Shown here piece after piece: positions 8,556 to 15,862 of a DNA stretch of 64,000 nt. Source of the stretch: an uncultured Hyphomonas sp. GTDB taxonomy: Bacteria; Pseudomonadota; Alphaproteobacteria; Caulobacterales; Hyphomonadaceae. How positions within the stretch are numbered: the first letter of the stretch is position 1; each line of letters begins with the position of its first letter. The stretch lies in assembly GCF_963678875.1 (NCBI RefSeq), contig NZ_OY787456.1, forward strand, positions 1,302,001-1,366,000, in the 5' to 3' direction. Under the pieces are notes generated by a model. The model ran no database searches. It worked only from the letters and a program-made list of their open reading frames with translations, and had not been told where the DNA came from. Made by a program: the position numbers and the translations under genes.

Positions 8556-9571
8556 TGCCAACCGAAGACGAGGTGATGGCGGTTCTCCGCCAGATCGAAA
8601 CGGGCGACGTAACACTGGTCCTGGAGCAGGATCCGCAGGAACAGATCAAGGGGGATATTCTATACCGCGCCAGCAATGGATGGACCATCGAAGTGTCCAA
8701 TTGGAGCGGTGAGTTCGCCGGTATCGTGGAGATCGGACTTCCGGATGGAAGCATTCTGGACATGGACCACTTTGATCGGCACATGCCGGGGGTCGCCGAG
8801 TATTTTCCCGACGAAGACGTCGCTTGGCGCGCCTACCGCATGAAAGCGGTTGAGACAGGTTTCATCTATCTTTCCGAAGGCAAGCTTGGCCGGTTTGCGG
8901 ATGCTGAAGAGGGTACGACGGAGTCGAACCCATCCAGTGAACCTCCGTGGATAATCGTGGATCACAGCTTGCGGGATGTGACGGTCGCTCGTTGGCCGGG
9001 CCGGCTTTGGCTGGCTCAGGTTCTGGAGAGGCTGGAGCCACAGGGTCATCGGGGAAACTATACGCGCTGTACTTCGGTGAAGATCGTCCGGGAAATGCCG
9101 ACGCACTATTTATTCGGTCCGTATGGGGAGCAGGTGGAGCAGGTCTTGCGTTTTGCCGGCGGCCTAGATCGCGGAGGTGCTGAAAGGCTCGCGAGTCATC
9201 GTCACCCGGACGCAGCAGAACTCACCGCTCAAGGCTGGCATCGCTGGCAGGCATTGGTCACGGGAACAGAAAATACGCCGGACCGGGACATGCGCGGGGT
9301 CGTGAGAGCGGCGAATAATCTGAAATCACCTGTCGGCCACGGTCTGTCCCTCGCGCATGGCGCTGTCTGGGATGCGGCCGAGCGGATCGATGGCGCTGCG
9401 GCTTTTGAGGAAGACGAGGATGAACGCCGGCTGATCGGGCCGTGGGCTGCTGCCGGCAGTGCCATGCTTGAAACAGTCTGGGGGCTCGGCGCGCCGGAAC
9501 TGTTTGACGTGCCTGAGCGGGAAAAACTCCTGCGGGCATGGCAGAAGAGGCCGGGGCATGACGAAGTTTGA
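8552..9571 (+). CDS. Orphan 339-residue protein, possibly two-domain
   Basis: Translationally coupled (ATGA) to the DUF1311-like gene. Residues 1-90 form a small beta-rich unit with ASNGWTIEVSNWSGEF and LPDGSILDMD, resembling small immunity-type DUF domains. Residues 130-339 are richer in helix, with WIIVDHSLRDVTVARWPGRLW and ERLASHRHPDAAELTAQGW. No signal peptide and no catalytic motif recognised. The longest gene of the orphan cluster. Confidence 0.6.
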   Translation: MMPTEDEVMAVLRQIETGDVTLVLEQDPQEQIKGDILYRASNGWTIEVSNWSGEFAGIVEIGLPDGSILDMDHFDRHMPGVAEYFPDEDVAWRAYRMKAVETGFIYLSEGKLGRFADAEEGTTESNPSSEPPWIIVDHSLRDVTVARWPGRLWLAQVLERLEPQGHRGNYTRCTSVKIVREMPTHYLFGPYGEQVEQVLRFAGGLDRGGAERLASHRHPDAAELTAQGWHRWQALVTGTENTPDRDMRGVVRAANNLKSPVGHGLSLAHGAVWDAAERIDGAAAFEEDEDERRLIGPWAAAGSAMLETVWGLGAPELFDVPEREKLLRAWQKRPGHDEV

Positions 9572-9590
9572 ATGTTGACCTCAAAGTATT

Positions 9591-10052
9591 CTATCGACGG
9601 CTCCATTCTTCCCAGTACGACTTGCAAAGATTCTCCAAAAATTCGATCGAATAGCAGGTGTGGTTTGCATCCCAAACGTTTGCGCTTTGTGTCCGGACAA
9701 AGAGGTCGCCTCCGATAAAGTCTGACGGAAAGGCATGTTGAGCACATGTGACTTTCACAGTGCCATCATCATCTTTTGCTTCGAGGATTTGCAGATCAGT
9801 GGACATAATAAATTCCAGATCCGTCAGCGTTCTCGACTCCTTTGTCTCATGGTCTGGCCAGGTCACGAATTTGATCGGGCCGGAAATTTCAAGTTCGACA
9901 TGAAATCCCTTCAATTCCGGAGAAATCCTTTGAGCCAGATACAGGATGCCAACCTCAAGAGTGAACTTGTCCTGCTTCAGTTCGTATTGCTTAATTCCGC
10001 CGTCGTGAAAGAGCGAGAATAGACGCGCTATGTCGCCGCTGCCTGTTATCAT
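9591..10052 (-). CDS. Small orphan protein, possibly N-terminally truncated
   Basis: 153 residues from ATG 10052 (MITGSGDIARLFSLF), ending WEEWSRR; acidic, soluble, no family recognised. It converges on the preceding gene with a 19-bp gap. The same frame stays open upstream for about 54 codons to a TAA near 10214 and reads like protein (NSDVFFTVRPPNPFGWFLV), but contains no ATG, GTG or TTG. The gene may therefore be a 5'-truncated remnant that now starts at an internal Met. Confidence 0.5.
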   Translation of the reverse strand: MITGSGDIARLFSLFHDGGIKQYELKQDKFTLEVGILYLAQRISPELKGFHVELEISGPIKFVTWPDHETKESRTLTDLEFIMSTDLQILEAKDDDGTVKVTCAQHAFPSDFIGGDLFVRTQSANVWDANHTCYSIEFLENLCKSYWEEWSRR

Positions 10053-10368
10053 TTGGGAGTGTCCTTTGTCCTGTGAGGCTTCACCATCACGTTTCGCTAC
10101 GAGAAACCATCCAAATGGATTGGGAGGGCGAACCGTAAAGAAAACGTCCGAATTTTTTACTCGTTCACTGGTGGTTTCAATTTGATCCTCGCGCGTCTTA
10201 CGCTGCGATTACATAGTCAGAAGTGTTAGCAGAATATGTTCTAACTCGGCATGAGGTTCACCTCCACGGCGGTTAGGGCCACCTGTTTCTTTCTCCTGCG
10301 CCGGGACAGAAATTTACTCATTCAGGTTCGTGCAGTTCTTGCCCCCCTTTGATCGAAGAGCATGCTTT
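10053..10368. other. Gap without an intact gene
   Basis: The left 160 bp are the start-less open frame described for the flanking minus-strand gene. The rest shows no frame of note. TTCTAAC near 10243 and GTTAGGG near 10282 superficially resemble the outer boxes of an integron attC site but lack the rest of that structure. GAAGAG at 10354 is the ribosome site of the next gene. Confidence 0.4.
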
Positions 10369-10623
10369 ATGGATATTCTGGATCACTATCTTGCCGAGGA
10401 AGGCGATCATTTGCCGTTGTTGCTGGATTTTCTGGAGTATCCGGAAGGGCAGAGCAGGGGAACGTGCTTCAGCAATCTCTTCAATTTTCGCGCCGACTTT
10501 GAAAACAAGGTCGTCACAATTGAGGACGACTGTGGTCTGTTCTGCGGGGCAACAAAACAAAGACGCCTGTCGATAGATCTGGATACCTTGAGGAAGCGTC
10601 TCGGTCGAACCGGTCAAGATTGA
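10369..10623 (+). CDS. Small orphan protein
   Basis: 84 residues from ATG 10369 (MDILDHYLAEEGDHLPLLL), chosen over the upstream start at 10330 because GAAGAG precedes it. Contains SRGTCFSNLFNFRADFE and IEDDCGLFCG; soluble, acidic, unrecognised. Flanked by minus-strand genes on both sides, so it needs its own promoter. Its size and composition suit an immunity protein. Confidence 0.5.
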   Translation: MDILDHYLAEEGDHLPLLLDFLEYPEGQSRGTCFSNLFNFRADFENKVVTIEDDCGLFCGATKQRRLSIDLDTLRKRLGRTGQD

Positions 10624-10685
10624 ATTTGGCTTCCGCGTTCTTCTCACAGGCGTATAGATATTCGCGAGGAGAACACTGGCGCGAA

Positions 10686-11174
10686 CTATTCTGGGATGCG
10701 GTCGTCCGCGTCGCCAACGCTCTGCCATTCGGTGATCGAAGTTGCCGGGCGGATTTCCCAGTTCTCCCCATCCTGACTGCGATAGGCCGCATAGGTCGTG
10801 CAGCATCCTCCTGCGCCCAGTGCCCGGGTGCCGATTTCAATCTGGATATATTCCCCGTCAAATTCGAGGCGTTCTCGCACGCATTGTTGCGGCATGGGAT
10901 AAGGCGCAGGTTCGAACAGGAGCGTCCAGTTGCCGGCACTGGCTTCGCTCGAATCTGATCGGTAGACCTTGCACGCCTTGATCCCGAACAGGGCCGCTCC
11001 ACCATTGGCTAGTGGAAGCTCCACGACCGGCGTTGTAAATGTTGGGGGCTCAGGGGCGCTCACTTGATCCGTGTTCGCCGGATCTTTCGTGCAGGCGTGC
11101 AAAATCACCGTGAAACCGATCAACGCGATGAGAGAGTGAATGTTTCGGCGCGGCACAATCTGCAATCCACTCAT
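10686..11174 (-). CDS. Putative lipoprotein of unknown function
   Basis: 162 residues with an N-terminal hydrophobic stretch and lipobox (ALIGFTVILHAC), so probably a membrane-anchored periplasmic lipoprotein. The mature part has paired cysteines (IKACKVYRS, GGCCTTYAAYRS) and a compact beta-rich body. ATG 11174 was preferred to 11210 and 11192 because the latter lie inside the upstream gene; GAAGAG precedes 11174. It starts 7 bp after the stop of the upstream gene and is third in a minus-strand operon. Confidence 0.6.
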   Translation of the reverse strand: MSGLQIVPRRNIHSLIALIGFTVILHACTKDPANTDQVSAPEPPTFTTPVVELPLANGGAALFGIKACKVYRSDSSEASAGNWTLLFEPAPYPMPQQCVRERLEFDGEYIQIEIGTRALGAGGCCTTYAAYRSQDGENWEIRPATSITEWQSVGDADDRIPE

Positions 11175-11181
11175 ATTGATG

Positions 11182-11595
11182 TTACTCTTCATCTTCCCAA
11201 ATGAATGCACATTCTTCGTCTTCCAGGAAAAGTCTCAGACGCGCCTTGTCGTCCGCAAATACGTAAGTTTTGTCCGGCATGGGGACGGCATCATTCAGGA
11301 CATCACCGATAAAGCCTCTGACTGCCGAATTCATGACGGCTTTGGAACTGTATGGCAGACCGGCTTCCAGATAAGCGGAGCGCTCCTTATACTTTTTAAG
11401 GCTTGCAATAACGGCGTCATCATGTGTGCCTGGGCGTTTAAAACGAAAGCTGACATGATCGTTGAGAATGATCCTGAAGATGATCTCCACATGGTCGTGG
11501 TAAACATAGATATCTCGCGACATACCATAATAGGATTTGAGATAGGCGCAGTTCTCGAAGTGCGTGATCAGTTTGCTCGATTTTGACATGATCAC
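11182..11595 (-). CDS. Small orphan protein
   Basis: 137 residues, soluble, with an aromatic, charged N-terminus (LKSYYGMSRDIYVYHDHVE) and a strongly acidic C-terminus (FLEDEECAFIWEDEE), a profile common among nuclease-immunity proteins. GTG 11595 overlaps the stop of the upstream gene by 4 bp (GTGA); ATG 11589 is an in-frame alternative. Not recognised as a named family. Confidence 0.6.
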   Translation of the reverse strand: MIMSKSSKLITHFENCAYLKSYYGMSRDIYVYHDHVEIIFRIILNDHVSFRFKRPGTHDDAVIASLKKYKERSAYLEAGLPYSSKAVMNSAVRGFIGDVLNDAVPMPDKTYVFADDKARLRLFLEDEECAFIWEDEE

Positions 11596-11903
11596 CCGGC
11601 AAACACATGGCTTAATGCAATGATGAGTTTTGTGGTCATCTGTAGGCTCATCCCCTCGGGGCGGCTGACTTTCCAGTGGCCTGCGCTGGCAGAGAGCGTG
11701 TCGCGGAACGACATGACCTGGTAGGCCATGTGCTTCTCGACATGCGTTTGTCCTTCATAATGTGCGGCAAGGGCATTCAGCGCCTCAAGAAAGCGTTCGA
11801 GCCGTTCGGTCTCGACATCATCGCTCATCCGGAATTTCATCAGCAGGCCGTCGTCGGCGTCATACTCATGCTGGAACACTGTGAAGGCGTCTTCGGTTTT
11901 CAT
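11592..11903 (-). CDS. Small orphan protein
   Basis: 103 residues from ATG 11903 (MKTEDAFTVFQHEYDADD); the frame is open to 11999 with other ATGs, and 11918 is nearly as good. Amphipathic helices around ERLERFLEALNALAAHYEG and a hydrophobic C-terminus (LQMTTKLIIALSHVFAG). First gene of a three-gene minus-strand unit with the acidic protein and the lipoprotein. Unrecognised. Confidence 0.55.
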   Translation of the reverse strand: MKTEDAFTVFQHEYDADDGLLMKFRMSDDVETERLERFLEALNALAAHYEGQTHVEKHMAYQVMSFRDTLSASAGHWKVSRPEGMSLQMTTKLIIALSHVFAG

Positions 11904-12028
11904 GGTCCCCGGAATCATTTTGCCTGACTTCGGCGTGAAGCTAGCCCGGACAAGGTGTCGAGATAAAGGCGGCGATCGCCATAATTTGTTACCTTTCAAG
12001 CTTGTATGAACGCTCGTAGGAGGGACGC

Positions 12029-12355
12029 ATGTTCAGGCATTTTGATATTCGCCCGGAGGCCAGTTGGGGTGAATATGCCCGCAACGGCGTTCTGGCTGAC
12101 CGTATCTATGATCTGGCCCTGGCCAGGGTGAACGAGCAGGACTGGGCCTATATCAATCCGGCGAGCGGGATTGGCATATTTGAAGATGCTGCCGGAAATT
12201 ACCTGTGTCTCGAGACGGCCGATAAGGGGGCTGCAAATGTCATCCAGTCCATGCATTGCGGACTGGATGACGAAGCGCCTTCGGAGATGAAAACATTTAT
12301 TGATCAGTTCGTGGCGGATTTCGATCTGATCGTCGCACTTAAAGAAGATACCTAA
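12029..12355 (+). CDS. Small orphan protein
   Basis: 108 residues (MFRHFDIRPEASWGEYARNG), acidic and soluble, with WAYINPASGIGIFEDAAGNYLCLE in the middle. GGAGGGACGC precedes the ATG. Divergent from the minus-strand unit, so a promoter should lie in 11904-12028. Its stop is 4 bp before a 40-codon frame that overlaps the following gene. Unrecognised; immunity-like only by size and setting. Confidence 0.6.
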   Translation: MFRHFDIRPEASWGEYARNGVLADRIYDLALARVNEQDWAYINPASGIGIFEDAAGNYLCLETADKGAANVIQSMHCGLDDEAPSEMKTFIDQFVADFDLIVALKEDT

Positions 12356-12359
12356 CGCA

Positions 12360-12482
12360 ATGCCGAATCCGATAGAGCAGCAAGGCGTCAGATCACCAGC
12401 TTGGGTGATGGAAGAGGGGGCATTCATTGAGCTTCAAAGCAGCTATCACAACCACATTACTTTTCTCAGGGGGCAGGCGTGA
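12360..12482 (+). CDS. 40-residue small ORF linking two orphan genes
   Basis: MPNPIEQQGVRSPAWVMEEG to FLRGQA, 40 codons. It starts 4 bp after the preceding stop, and its TGA overlaps the GTG start of the next gene (GTGA at 12479-12482). The head-to-tail placement argues that it is translated and couples its neighbours. It may be a true micro-protein or the N-terminal stump of a lost gene. No strong ribosome site is visible. Confidence 0.45.
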   Translation: MPNPIEQQGVRSPAWVMEEGAFIELQSSYHNHITFLRGQA

Positions 12483-12877
12483 AAGATAACATGGACAACG
12501 CGTCGCCCGAGCACGCTGTCGCCTACCTGAGGCGATGCGGGGTCGATGCTGTGCGGACTGATTATGGATTCCGGATTTTACTTCCGGAGATCAGTGGCCG
12601 AACTTTTGCCGATTGCGGAATGGACAATGACAGTTCCATTTCGCTGTCTGTGAATACGGATGAGTCGCCGCCGGTCATCTGGTTCTTTCGTAAGGATTAT
12701 CTGGAGATGGCGGACTTCATCGCGCAGGCTTATGCCGGTTGCGGCGATGGAGCCCCCACACGGGCAGCTATCGTCCGTGTCATGCGCGCGCTTGAAAAGA
12801 CTTATGACGACACAGCGCTGCGCGAAATGACGGCCGCTTATCTGGATGAGTTAGAGGATGATCAAGGCCCGGCGTAA
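12479..12877 (+). CDS. Small orphan protein
   Basis: 132 residues from GTG 12479, preceded by CAGGGGGCAGG; ATG 12491 (MDNASPEHAVAYLRRCG) is the alternative. Acidic, alpha/beta, with SSISLSVNTDESPPVIWFF and an acidic C-terminal helix (AAYLDELEDDQGPA). Coupled to the 40-codon frame. Unrecognised. Confidence 0.6.
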   Translation: MKDNMDNASPEHAVAYLRRCGVDAVRTDYGFRILLPEISGRTFADCGMDNDSSISLSVNTDESPPVIWFFRKDYLEMADFIAQAYAGCGDGAPTRAAIVRVMRALEKTYDDTALREMTAAYLDELEDDQGPA

Positions 12878-12947
12878 AGCGCTTTGCACTACCGGCATCT
12901 TGAAGGCCGGCGGCCATAGAGAGCCTCGAATAAGATAGGACGTATTT

Positions 12948-13238
12948 ATGGGTTACGAGTATTCGATAAAGTGCTCAGTGGACGATCCTGCAGGCATTCG
13001 CGATATTCTCCAAGGTCTCCCGCACTTTGCGCGAGTGGAACGTGCGGGGGAGCGTGAGCAATCCTATTTGTATCGCCGCCCCGAAAATGACGGTCAGCTC
13101 CCCAATGCGCTCATCGAGATCGCACCGGTCGGCTTCTATTTTTGTGACTATGGCGAAGGCCTGGACATCCTGAAGGAGTTCGTCTTCCGGCTCGCGCTTA
13201 ATGGCAGTCCAGTGGAGGTAATTGACCACAATGACTGA
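12948..13238 (+). CDS. Small orphan protein
   Basis: 96 residues (MGYEYSIKCSVDDPAGIRDI), beta-rich, acidic, ending GSPVEVIDHND. AGGACG lies at useful distance before the ATG. Its last codons overlap the start of the next frame (ATGACTGA). The small single-domain character fits the surrounding immunity-like set; no family name can be given. Confidence 0.6.
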   Translation: MGYEYSIKCSVDDPAGIRDILQGLPHFARVERAGEREQSYLYRRPENDGQLPNALIEIAPVGFYFCDYGEGLDILKEFVFRLALNGSPVEVIDHND

Positions 13239-13470
13239 AATCCGGCGTGAGATTACCGATCCGGCCAGCCATCGTGACTTCATGGGGGCGCGTGTCGAAG
13301 GTGGTGTGCCCATATCTTTCCCATTCGCGGCGTCGATACCGTGCCAAACTTTCACTGCATGCGAGGCGTACGGTCTTGTGACGAACGTTAAGCCGCTTGG
13401 TGTCTTACCCTTGGACGGAGAGACAAAATGTAAAGCAAGGTTGCCGACTGCGGCAAAGGAGACGACCTGA
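13231..13470 (+). CDS. Small hypothetical ORF, doubtful
   Basis: 79 residues (MTEIRREITDPASHRDFMGA) overlapping the preceding gene by 8 bp and ending directly against the ATG of the next one. The overlaps favour translation. The protein itself is low in structure-forming sequence, and a longer minus-strand frame (12975-13523) also covers the region. Kept as probable because both flanking junctions are operon-like. Confidence 0.4.
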   Translation: MTEIRREITDPASHRDFMGARVEGGVPISFPFAASIPCQTFTACEAYGLVTNVKPLGVLPLDGETKCKARLPTAAKETT

Positions 13471-13872
13471 ATGCATCGGACACACGCGCTACTCGCCCGG
13501 CTTATTCCTGCGGCCGTCACCACAGCGGGGTTTGCTGCGATCGCTCATGCGGCATTGGTGGCGGTCGCAGCGAGGTCGATCGGCATGGAACTGGTCTATA
13601 TCGCGGGCCTCAGCTTTGTTGTGGCGCTGGTTGTCGCTTTGATTGGCGGGGCAGTTTTGCTCGCGATTGTCAGAGTGCTGAGACTGGGGCTCATCTCGTC
13701 CTTGCTGTTGTTTCTGGTTGCTGTTCAGGCGGTCGCCATCTGGCTGCAGTTCTATTTTTTCGAGTTCCAGAATGGCTGGGCCGACATTTCCTGGCAATAC
13801 GGATTGATCTCTGTTCCGGCCTCATTGGTCGCGTGGCATCGGTCAGTGTTTTACAATCACAAGCGTGCTTGA
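13471..13872 (+). CDS. Small integral membrane protein
   Basis: 133 residues with four predicted hydrophobic segments (about 8-30, 38-66, 70-92 and 100-118), containing VVALVVALIGGAVLLAIVRV and SSLLLFLVAVQAVAIWLQFY. It starts immediately after the upstream stop. No transporter or enzyme motif. Such small membrane proteins also occur among immunity genes protecting against membrane-active toxins, which is inference. Confidence 0.6.
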   Translation: MHRTHALLARLIPAAVTTAGFAAIAHAALVAVAARSIGMELVYIAGLSFVVALVVALIGGAVLLAIVRVLRLGLISSLLLFLVAVQAVAIWLQFYFFEFQNGWADISWQYGLISVPASLVAWHRSVFYNHKRA

Positions 13873-13882
13873 GGAGCAGCAT

Positions 13883-14482
13883 ATGTCGAGATTTTGGATG
13901 CTTGCCGCGATTGTTGCATCTGGTGTTTTCCTGACCAACTGCGCAAAGGCTGAGCCGCCGGAAGCAATGGAAGAGGCGGCGACGGTACAAGGTGATGAAG
14001 GGTCTGCCGAGTTCCCCACGGAACGGGCACCGGAGGAGTTCGGTGACCCCGGGATGTCAGGCAGGCTTGCTTTCATAAGCACCTTCACAGAACGCCTGAG
14101 AAGCGGTGCTGCGGTGGCGGACATGATGGCGCCAACTTTCTTCTTCGTATACGCGGAACAACACGAATGCGCGGGTTACACGACAGGGTTTGAGCCTTCG
14201 ATGCCAGCCAGTGATATCGACACTCGTTTCATGTTTCCGGCGACCTTTGCATGGGATGGGGGCGACTGCGACGTCCCACCCGATACCAACATGGTTTTGC
14301 CATTCCATCTCTCCGACACGGTTTCAAGCTGGGACCGGATAGATATTGAGGCTGTGGATGCCAACTACACCGTGTTCAGCCTGATGGACCCAGGCCGCCA
14401 TGATTATGTGTTGTTGAATACGGAGCCGTCTGGCGACACCTATGAAATCACCCAGATCGATTACCGTTGGGAGCACAGGTGA
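13883..14482 (+). CDS. Putative lipoprotein
   Basis: 199 residues from ATG 13883 (MSRFWMLAAIVASGVFLTNC), preceded by GAGGAG. The lipobox FLTNC is followed by an acidic, low-complexity linker (PPEAMEEAATVQGDEG) and a globular domain with HECAGY and DGGDCDVPP. Probably outer-membrane or periplasm facing. It follows the membrane-protein gene by 10 bp and likely shares its transcript. Function unknown. Confidence 0.6.
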   Translation: MSRFWMLAAIVASGVFLTNCAKAEPPEAMEEAATVQGDEGSAEFPTERAPEEFGDPGMSGRLAFISTFTERLRSGAAVADMMAPTFFFVYAEQHECAGYTTGFEPSMPASDIDTRFMFPATFAWDGGDCDVPPDTNMVLPFHLSDTVSSWDRIDIEAVDANYTVFSLMDPGRHDYVLLNTEPSGDTYEITQIDYRWEHR

Positions 14483-14513
14483 TGCGCAGAGCGCGTCATG
14501 CATGTTCTGCGCA
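14483..14513 (+). terminator. Hairpin after the lipoprotein gene
   Basis: TGCGCAGA (14483-14490) pairs with TCTGCGCA (14506-14513) around a 15-nt loop that itself contains CATGCATG. It begins at the stop of the lipoprotein gene. No T run follows, so termination would have to be factor-assisted; a role in mRNA stability is equally possible. Confidence 0.35.
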
Positions 14514-14576
14514 ATTGCGCGCGCAGTGCGCTGACACGAGCCCCAGCGGTCGCTTATCGATCGATATAGGTGCTTG

Positions 14577-15008
14577 ATGACAGAGTTGGTTGTCATCGTC
14601 GACAAACCTCGCCCTGACTTTCGGGTGTTTATCGACCTTGTTTATGGTCCGGGCCGCGACGTGGACACTGACGGTGACGCGAATGAGGTGTGGAGCCGGA
14701 ACTGGCGCGAGCTTTACATTCGCGACCGCGAGAATGACGTGTCTGGTGTGGAAATATATGCCGCACCTGAACCGTCGCCAAAATTTGGCGTCACGTCGGA
14801 TGACGCCGAGCTTAGGGAACTCGCGGCACTGTATCTCTACATGTTTTGTGGCGCGTTGATTGAGCGAGATGGACAGGATCTTTCCACGGATGAAATATCA
14901 CACCTGAAACTGAAACATGCAGGTGCGCTTGCCCGTGCTGCCAATTCTGTCTGGCATCAGTCCGGTATCGATAATCCTTTTCCGAATTTACAGGCAGGCC
15001 AGTTTTGA
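14577..15008 (+). CDS. Small orphan protein
   Basis: 143 residues (MTELVVIVDKPRPDFRVFID), with an N-terminal beta strand, RNWRELYIRDREND and a helical C-terminal half (LKLKHAGALARAANSVWH). A TTG three bases upstream is also in frame. The stop overlaps the next gene's TTG start (TTGA), which implies coupling. Soluble, acidic, unrecognised. Confidence 0.6.
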   Translation: MTELVVIVDKPRPDFRVFIDLVYGPGRDVDTDGDANEVWSRNWRELYIRDRENDVSGVEIYAAPEPSPKFGVTSDDAELRELAALYLYMFCGALIERDGQDLSTDEISHLKLKHAGALARAANSVWHQSGIDNPFPNLQAGQF

Positions 15009-15394
15009 GCCAGCAACCGTCAGAGCAAGACAGCCGTACCGCACGCAAAATATTGCGGGCCAAGACAGCTAACATGAGTAACGCCAAGTGGCGGAAGCTT
15101 TTTTCCGCTTTGCACGATTTTCCAGGCGGGTGCACCGCGGTGGAGATCAAACTTGTTGGTAATCCGAATGTCGTGAGCGTCCCCACGCCTGGTCCGAATT
15201 TTGAGTTTGAAGATCATCTCGGCGAATGCGGCAGTATCTCCTTCGTGCCATTCCCACATATCGAATTTGTCAGAGTTTCAAATGCTCACATCACGAGTTC
15301 GGAGCTTATCCAGCATCTTAACTCGTTTGGAAAGTGGCCAATCACCGAGGTTGACGAAGCGACCCTCTTTCGAGGTTATGACTGGGGAGAGTAG
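15005..15394 (+). CDS. DUF6678-like small protein
   Basis: 129 residues if the TTG at 15005 overlapping the upstream stop is used; ATG 15074 (MSNAKWRKLFSALHDFPGG) is the alternative and is where recognisable family sequence begins. The pattern N-x-KWRKLF-x-AL, then EIKLVG and a later FPHIEFVRV, resembles DUF6678 proteins as remembered, a family of unknown role. Two bases separate it from the next gene. Confidence 0.55.
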   Translation: MSQQPSEQDSRTARKILRAKTANMSNAKWRKLFSALHDFPGGCTAVEIKLVGNPNVVSVPTPGPNFEFEDHLGECGSISFVPFPHIEFVRVSNAHITSSELIQHLNSFGKWPITEVDEATLFRGYDWGE

Positions 15395-15396
15395 CG

Positions 15397-15669
15397 ATGG
15401 CGCTGGATGTTCATGAATATAAATGCGGAAAAATGGGGCAGCTTTTGTTCCAGATAGACGACAAAGCCTTTGGCGATCTGCAACCGGCATTCGAGCTGTT
15501 CCAACACCGCACAGGCCTCTTCATCGACCCCTATGGGGACGTCATCGTGGATTCAACGCTTCCGGCGATTATCTCGGCCATGAGGGAAGCCCAGACATCT
15601 TTATCCTTGCTTGGAATATTGGAAGAATGTGAGCGAACGGGGCGGTCTGTTATCTTTGTCGGTGACTGA
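15397..15669 (+). CDS. Small orphan protein
   Basis: 90 residues (MALDVHEYKCGKMGQLLFQI), alpha/beta, with RTGLFIDPYGDVIVDS and a helical C-terminus. Third gene of a tightly packed run (14577-15669). The start of a broken frame follows one base after its stop. Unrecognised. Confidence 0.55.
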   Translation: MALDVHEYKCGKMGQLLFQIDDKAFGDLQPAFELFQHRTGLFIDPYGDVIVDSTLPAIISAMREAQTSLSLLGILEECERTGRSVIFVGD

Positions 15670-15670
15670 G

Positions 15671-15830
15671 ATGAAGTCTATTGATGATCTCGAGATTACT
15701 CTGAATGGAACGATGTGAAGGATTTGCGTGTGACTGTCGAGCTGGACAAGAAGTTCCACCGTCACTGCATGGTTGCGTTGGGGGGTGAAAAGCGGGTAGT
15801 TGGAGGTGGCGGAACACTTGGCGTACCCGC
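15671..15830 (+). pseudogene. Frameshifted small gene at the lasso-cluster border
   Basis: ATG 15671 opens MKSIDDLEITLNGTM then stop. If one G is restored near 15703 the frame continues as ITLEWNDVKDLRVTVELDKK and FHRHCMVALGGEKRVVGGGG, sensible protein that matches the size class of its neighbours. A single-base deletion therefore probably broke this gene. Its 3' part then runs into the end of the convergent lasso cyclase gene, so its C-terminus may also be lost. Confidence 0.5.
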
Positions 15831-15862
15831 ACTGATGAGAAGGTTGCTTTGCGCGTCGGAGT

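Noticed and set aside
10240..10290. attC-like boxes (TTCTAAC ... GTTAGGG) suggesting an integron cassette array
   Set aside because: Only one such pair, spacing and inner boxes do not fit, and the junctions between the other small genes have no matching sites. Genes also lie on both strands.
10620..10958. Plus-strand frame starting at a TTG overlapping the 84-residue orphan gene
   Set aside because: Antisense to the lipoprotein gene, which has a clear lipobox and paired cysteines.
12975..13523. 182-codon minus-strand frame over three small plus-strand genes
   Set aside because: The plus-strand genes have operon-like junctions and protein-like sequence, whereas this frame cuts across three of them. 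It remains possible that part of it is real where the 13231-13470 ORF is weak.
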